Shown: in pieces, positions 60,658-64,000 of the stretch
Layout of the letters: every line of letters starts with the position of its first letter
How positions within the stretch are numbered: the first letter of the stretch is position 1
Source of the DNA: Flavobacterium sp. TR2
GTDB lineage: Bacteria; Bacteroidota; Bacteroidia; Flavobacteriales; Flavobacteriaceae
Length of the DNA stretch: 64,000 nucleotides
Assembly (NCBI RefSeq): GCF_025252405.1
Contig: NZ_CP104307.1
Coordinates: 2,418,001 to 2,482,000 of the forward strand
Direction: 5' to 3'
The notes under the pieces: generated by a model
Database searches by the model: none
Told to the model about the DNA's origin: nothing
What the model saw: the letters and a program-made list of their open reading frames with translations, nothing else
Program-made: the position numbers and the translations under genes

Positions 60658-61599
60658 TTAGTGTTTCAGAAAGTTAATAATCGCATCGTTAGTGATTTTT
60701 GATTGGTCGATGCTTAAAAAATGACCTGCATCTTTAATTTTAACTGTGTCGATTTTTGAAACGTATTTTTTTGCTCGTTCCAGGCTTTCATCTGAATTGA
60801 TGACATCTTGGTCGCCAATTAAAACCAACATAGGATTTTGAATCGATTTTAATTCAGCATCTGAAAAAGGCTTCATTTTTAGCATACTCGAATTTGATTT
60901 AGCATACTTATTGGCTAAATAAAATTGTCTTTTATAAATAGGACTGATTTTTTCAGGATGCGTTGAAAAGGCTTTCAAAGTTTTTTCGAATTTCTTTTCA
61001 CTTGGAAAAAGTTTTAAAAGCAGAGCAGAAGATGTTTTTCTGGGTTTATCTATAAATTTGAAAGTCTGCGCTGGACTCAATAAAACAATTTTGTCCATCG
61101 GATTGTTTTTTTGTGTTGCCAGAAGAGTCGCAATCCAACCACCTCTAGAAGCGCCGATGACATCGAATTTCTTCAATTTGTAATGCTTGAATATTTCATT
61201 GTAATAAATGGCAATTTCGTTTGATGAGAGCGGTTTTGCTGTCAAATTAGATTTGTTGGGTTCCATGATAAAATCGATGGCATAAACGCGATGGTTTTTG
61301 GCTAAAGCTTGAATATTGGGATACCACATGGTAGAACTGGCATCCATCCCGTGGAGTAAAACCAAATCTTTTTCGTTTTTTGGTCCAGCTATTACAACAT
61401 GAGCTGTGCCGAAACTGGTTTTTACATCTTCTTCGGTATAAGGAATGTTCCAAAGTTGTAAAGCTTTATCGTAAGCTGTTTGATATGCTGTTTCTTCACT
61501 TTTGGTTTTAAAAACGTAATCTTCAAATTTTGTTTTTTTTGAAGCACAGCTTGCCACTAAAAAAAGTGCAATGGCCAATCGGGAATATAGTTTTAACAT
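60658..61599 (-). CDS. Lipoprotein alpha/beta hydrolase
   Basis: A 313-residue lipoprotein with lipobox VASC (Cys18). The hydrolase fold shows LHGMDASSTMW (oxyanion), the nucleophile in GASRGGW, an Asp in LIGDQDVI and His in AGHFLSID, a complete triad. Such proteins act as esterases, lipases or peptidases in the periplasm or at the surface. It is a single gene, 365 bp from the receptor gene on the same strand. Confidence 0.88.
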   Translation of the reverse strand: MLKLYSRLAIALFLVASCASKKTKFEDYVFKTKSEETAYQTAYDKALQLWNIPYTEEDVKTSFGTAHVVIAGPKNEKDLVLLHGMDASSTMWYPNIQALAKNHRVYAIDFIMEPNKSNLTAKPLSSNEIAIYYNEIFKHYKLKKFDVIGASRGGWIATLLATQKNNPMDKIVLLSPAQTFKFIDKPRKTSSALLLKLFPSEKKFEKTLKAFSTHPEKISPIYKRQFYLANKYAKSNSSMLKMKPFSDAELKSIQNPMLVLIGDQDVINSDESLERAKKYVSKIDTVKIKDAGHFLSIDQSKITNDAIINFLKH

Positions 61600-61685
61600 A
61601 GAGTATAAAATTCAATTTTCAGCTTAAAGTTACACGTCGAGTAGGCAAAAAACGTATCAGAATTTTATTTTAAAATATTATAATT

Positions 61686-61922
61686 TTAAGATTTTTCATT
61701 TTTGGAAGTCAGATAGTAAATCTGCACAAAAGCTAAAATGGCATTTGGAATAATTACTGGCCAAAGCCACTGATTGAAATCTCTGTAATCATTTAGGAAG
61801 ATGCCATAAATGACAAAACAGATGCAGCCAAACATATTAATAAATCGGATTGTTCTAAGGTTTTTCAGCAAGAAGCCACCAACAATAAATACCGATGCGA
61901 GATAACCAATATATTCTGCCAT
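61686..61922 (-). CDS. Small YgjV/PQ-loop-like membrane protein
   Basis: A 78-residue protein with three hydrophobic segments (EYIGYLASVFIVGGFLL, FINMFGCICFVIYGIFL and PNAILAFVQIYYL). It resembles the YgjV-like small membrane proteins of flavobacteria, some of which carry the wrong name uroporphyrinogen decarboxylase in databases. Function unknown. Its start is 81 bp from the end of rlmF. Confidence 0.65.
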   Translation of the reverse strand: MAEYIGYLASVFIVGGFLLKNLRTIRFINMFGCICFVIYGIFLNDYRDFNQWLWPVIIPNAILAFVQIYYLTSKNEKS

Positions 61923-62003
61923 GATCTTGATTTTAAATTGTTTACAATAAATATAGCAAAAGTAAATTGTAAAATCAAGGTTTTAGGGTTGGAAATGAGC
62001 GTG

Positions 62004-62960
62004 TTAAAAGAAATGTTTCTGTGAATTTGGGTTTTCAAAAAAACTCCATACCACAATTCGGCTGTTTTTTTGTCCTTGAGACATTTCGATTGTTTTTACC
62101 AAAGCAGCATTTACTTTCTTTAAAGTTTTGTAAATCGAAGAGAGATTTTCTTTTTTAGAAACTAAAGTAGTAAACCATAAAACCTGCGAAGGATATTTGG
62201 TGCTTTCGTAAATCATTTGTGTGATGAACCCGATTTCGCCGCCGTTGCACCATAATTCTGCATTTTGTCCGCCAAAGTTTAAAACTGGATTTGCACTTTT
62301 TTTATCTTTCGGATTAAGATTGGAAATTTTTCTAGCGCTGCTTTTGTTCGCTTCTTGGGCTGAGGCATGAAAAGGCGGATTGCAAATTGTGAAAGTGAAA
62401 CGATCTTCGGGCGTGATGATGTTTTTGAAAATAAATCGAGGTTCGGTCTGCTGCTGTAAGCTGATGGAATCGATTAGTTTTGGATTGGCTTCAATAATTT
62501 TAGTGCAATTTTCTATTGAATTTTTGTCAATGTCTGTTCCGACAAAACTCCAATTGTAAATCGCATTCCCTAATATCGGATAGATCATATTTGAACCCGT
62601 TCCGATATCTAATCCCAAAACATAACTGGTTTCAGGAATTTGGCCATTATGGCTTTCTGCCAACAAATCGGCGATATAATGGATGTAATCTGCACGTCCG
62701 GGGATGGGCGGGCAAAGGTAATTTTTTGGAATTTCCCAGTTTTGAATGTCGTAATACGTTTGCAGTAAAGCTTTGTTTAATGTTTTTACAGCAGAAGGAT
62801 TGCTGAAATCGATGGTTTCTATTCCGTATTTGTTGATGGAAACAAAATCGTTTAATTCAGGACAAGTCGAAATTAGTTTTTCAAAATCATATCGGTTTCG
62901 ATGAAGATTTCTTGGATGTAAATTGCCTTTTTCAGAATTATCGTTTGCTTTCATTTTCAT
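62004..62960 (-). CDS. rlmF: 23S rRNA (adenine(1618)-N6)-methyltransferase
   Basis: Methylates A1618 of 23S rRNA with SAM. The catalytic motif NPPFHAS is clear, with GLDIGTGSNMIYPIL for SAM binding and the family start GNLHPRNLHRNRYDF. I chose the ATG at 62960; a TTG five codons earlier overlaps an exact -7 box, and another ATG is two codons later. The protein has 318 residues, normal for RlmF. It precedes a small membrane-protein gene on the same strand. Confidence 0.92.
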   Translation of the reverse strand: MKMKANDNSEKGNLHPRNLHRNRYDFEKLISTCPELNDFVSINKYGIETIDFSNPSAVKTLNKALLQTYYDIQNWEIPKNYLCPPIPGRADYIHYIADLLAESHNGQIPETSYVLGLDIGTGSNMIYPILGNAIYNWSFVGTDIDKNSIENCTKIIEANPKLIDSISLQQQTEPRFIFKNIITPEDRFTFTICNPPFHASAQEANKSSARKISNLNPKDKKSANPVLNFGGQNAELWCNGGEIGFITQMIYESTKYPSQVLWFTTLVSKKENLSSIYKTLKKVNAALVKTIEMSQGQKNSRIVVWSFFENPNSQKHFF

Positions 62961-62972
62961 TGATTTCGACTG

Positions 62973-62980
62973 CAAAGATA
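62973..62980 (-). promoter_or_regulatory. -7 box of rlmF
   Basis: TATCTTTG on the minus strand, exact TAnnTTTG. It excludes the upstream TTG start. Confidence 0.6.
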
Positions 62981-63004
62981 GGTAAGAAAGTGTTGTTTTG
63001 AAAA

Positions 63005-63100
63005 TGAGTTCCCTGGCCCAAATGGAAGCGGCATCCTTTTTCTGGCTTTTTTAGCCAGGAAAAGATACAGCATCCCGAAGCTTCGGGAGCAGGAAATAGC
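63005..63100 (+). repeat. TAGCCC-type interspersed element with two hairpins
   Basis: Begins GAGTTCCCTGGCCCAAATGG and ends AGCAGGAAATAGC. Inside it CTGGCT / AGCCAG and TCCCGAAG / CTTCGGGA form two perfect hairpins. It sits between rlmF and the thiamine pyrophosphokinase gene. Confidence 0.65.
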
Positions 63101-63102
63101 TT

Positions 63103-63762
63103 CTAATCAAAACATTCCATTAAAAGCAAATCGCCTTCACGATGCGTTATGGTTACGATTCCATCTTTTTCAACTGAGTTGCTGCTTCCGGTTCTGTAGC
63201 CCATTGTGAGCGTATCGTCGTTTAGTTCGTATTTCAAGTTTGTTGAAGAAATTCCGTTTACGACACCAATAGGAATAAGCGAAATTGGCGTATTTGCTGT
63301 GTACCATTTCTCAAATTTTGTTGGCAGCAAGAATATTTTAGAATGATCATCGAGAATTACAATTTTGAGCAAATCTCGGTAGCGAACAATTTGAGTAAGA
63401 TTGGTGATGGTATGATCGGCGCGTTTTCCTGTTGCCCAAACTACATTTGCTGCAGGAATTTTTCTTTCGATAAGATAATCAAAAGCTTTCTCCAAATCGG
63501 TTTTGTCTTGATCTGGCGTATGGACAATTTCTATAGGGAATTGCGATTTGTAGATTTCAGGATCAAATCCGCGGTCAAAATCGCCCAAAAGGACATCTAC
63601 TTTTATGCCTAATTCAATCACTCTTTCAATAGCCGAATCTAAAACCACAACCAAAGGAGACCATTCTAGCAATTGTCCTAATAATTCGGGATCGCAGGCT
63701 GCGCCATTTGCAATGATTAAAGCAGGTTCCTGATCGTCGCGAACGATGTGATGTGATGACAT
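63103..63762 (-). CDS. Thiamine pyrophosphokinase
   Basis: Converts thiamine to thiamine diphosphate with ATP. The 219-residue protein contains LIIANGAACD, VLLGDFDRGFDP (usually GDFDS in the family) and PDQDKTDLEKAFDYL, then GKRADHTITNL. The Asp residues in GDFD and DQDKTD bind Mg and substrates. I chose the ATG at 63762 over one nine codons earlier because an exact -7 box (63784-63791) leaves too little space for the longer one. Confidence 0.9.
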   Translation of the reverse strand: MSSHHIVRDDQEPALIIANGAACDPELLGQLLEWSPLVVVLDSAIERVIELGIKVDVLLGDFDRGFDPEIYKSQFPIEIVHTPDQDKTDLEKAFDYLIERKIPAANVVWATGKRADHTITNLTQIVRYRDLLKIVILDDHSKIFLLPTKFEKWYTANTPISLIPIGVVNGISSTNLKYELNDDTLTMGYRTGSSNSVEKDGIVTITHREGDLLLMECFD

Positions 63763-63783
63763 AAGAGTTTTTTTAATGTGGTG

Positions 63784-63791
63784 CAAAGGTA
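63784..63791 (-). promoter_or_regulatory. -7 box of the thiamine pyrophosphokinase gene
   Basis: TACCTTTG on the minus strand, exact TAnnTTTG, 22 bp from the start codon at 63762. Confidence 0.55.
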
Positions 63792-63819
63792 CGCTTTAGA
63801 TTTCTGATTTTAGATTTTT

Positions 63820-64000
63820 TCAGAAGTCTAATAAACGGCGATGATAATTGATTTGCCCTAAATGGTAAGCCAAATGTGTTGAAAGATGGATTAAAAAGAA
63901 ACCTGTAGGCATTTCTTTTTCAAAAACAATTTGCGGGTAAATGGCCTCTAAATCAGCTTCGGTTAGACTGTCAAGGGCGTTGTTTACAACTGAAATGGTG
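63820..64000 (-). CDS. DinB-like protein, C-terminal part (5' end outside window)
   Basis: An open minus-strand frame ending at TGA 63820-63822 encodes about 59 C-terminal residues. The end reads HLSTHLAYHLGQINYHRRLLDF, the last metal-binding helix of the DinB superfamily with its conserved His. The start lies outside the window. It is a separate family member from the one at 36969, with low similarity. Function unknown. Confidence 0.75.
   Translation of the reverse strand, partial: TISVVNNALDSLTEADLEAIYPQIVFEKEMPTGFFLIHLSTHLAYHLGQINYHRRLLDF

Noticed and set aside
1..64000. Toxin-antitoxin, restriction or other defence islands
   Set aside because: I checked the small genes in pairs and found no toxin, nuclease, methylase or defence signature apart from rRNA methyltransferase RlmF, which is a housekeeping enzyme.
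1..64000. tRNA or rRNA genes in the spacers
   Set aside because: No spacer contained a cloverleaf with a T-loop GGTTCRANTCC-like motif and matching acceptor stem; only repeats and terminators were found.

Overview
The window looks like a chromosomal segment of a Flavobacterium-type Bacteroidota bacterium. The grounds are low GC content, very weak ribosome binding sites, many promoters of the Bacteroidota form (TTTG, about 19 bp, TAnnTTTG), a TonB-dependent receptor with a carboxypeptidase-regulatory-like N-terminus, many short lipoproteins, and protein families typical of flavobacteria. I saw no rRNA, tRNA, CRISPR array, prophage or intact insertion sequence. The species is not claimed.

Layout. 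1-431: start of a 2-Cys peroxiredoxin, cut by the window edge. 558-7290 (minus): a peptidoglycan-recycling block. One tight five-gene operon encodes a secreted DigH-like glycosidase, an AmpG-like importer, a TPR-like protein, a GNAT acetyltransferase and a NagZ-like GH3 hexosaminidase. AnmK (anhydro-MurNAc kinase) lies just upstream behind a repeat element. 7646-20824: MscS channel, a one-piece FAD/Fe-S D-2-hydroxyacid dehydrogenase, an APC permease, a DUF695 protein, a gamma-family PLP enzyme divergent from an Lrp regulator, dihydrolipoyl dehydrogenase, a lipocalin and a DoxX protein. 21123-25984 (plus): pabB, tilS and dsbD. 26189-30413: ammonium transporter, a Gfo/Idh/MocA oxidoreductase and the YifB/ComM AAA protein.

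30486-40399 (minus) is the accessory part: an outer-membrane barrel protein, a secreted esterase coupled to a small TonB-plug-like protein, an ArsR regulator with two tandem SRPBCC proteins, several lipoproteins, a DinB protein, three small membrane proteins (one frameshifted at a run of seven A) and an RDD protein. 40695-50341 is core nitrogen and carbon metabolism: lysA, gltD, gltB and sucC. 51185-54600 (minus) holds a DUF1456 protein and a three-gene operon (secreted esterase, dipeptide epimerase, AONS-like PLP enzyme). 54658-64000 holds a TerB-like protein, uvrB, a large TonB-dependent receptor, a hydrolase lipoprotein, a YgjV-like protein, rlmF, thiamine pyrophosphokinase and the end of a DinB protein.

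The most distinctive DNA is between genes. At least four families of short interspersed repeats occur, and one array of three ~201-205 bp units is built from paired REP-like hairpins (50466-51060). Biologically, the strongest theme is cell-wall turnover: glycan trimming, anhydro-muropeptide import, GlcNAc removal, anhydro-MurNAc phosphorylation, and epimerisation of L-Ala-D-Glu by the dipeptide epimerase. No complete novel defence or biosynthetic system could be shown. The best leads are the unexplained partners in the two recycling loci, the frameshifted membrane-protein gene and the repeat families.
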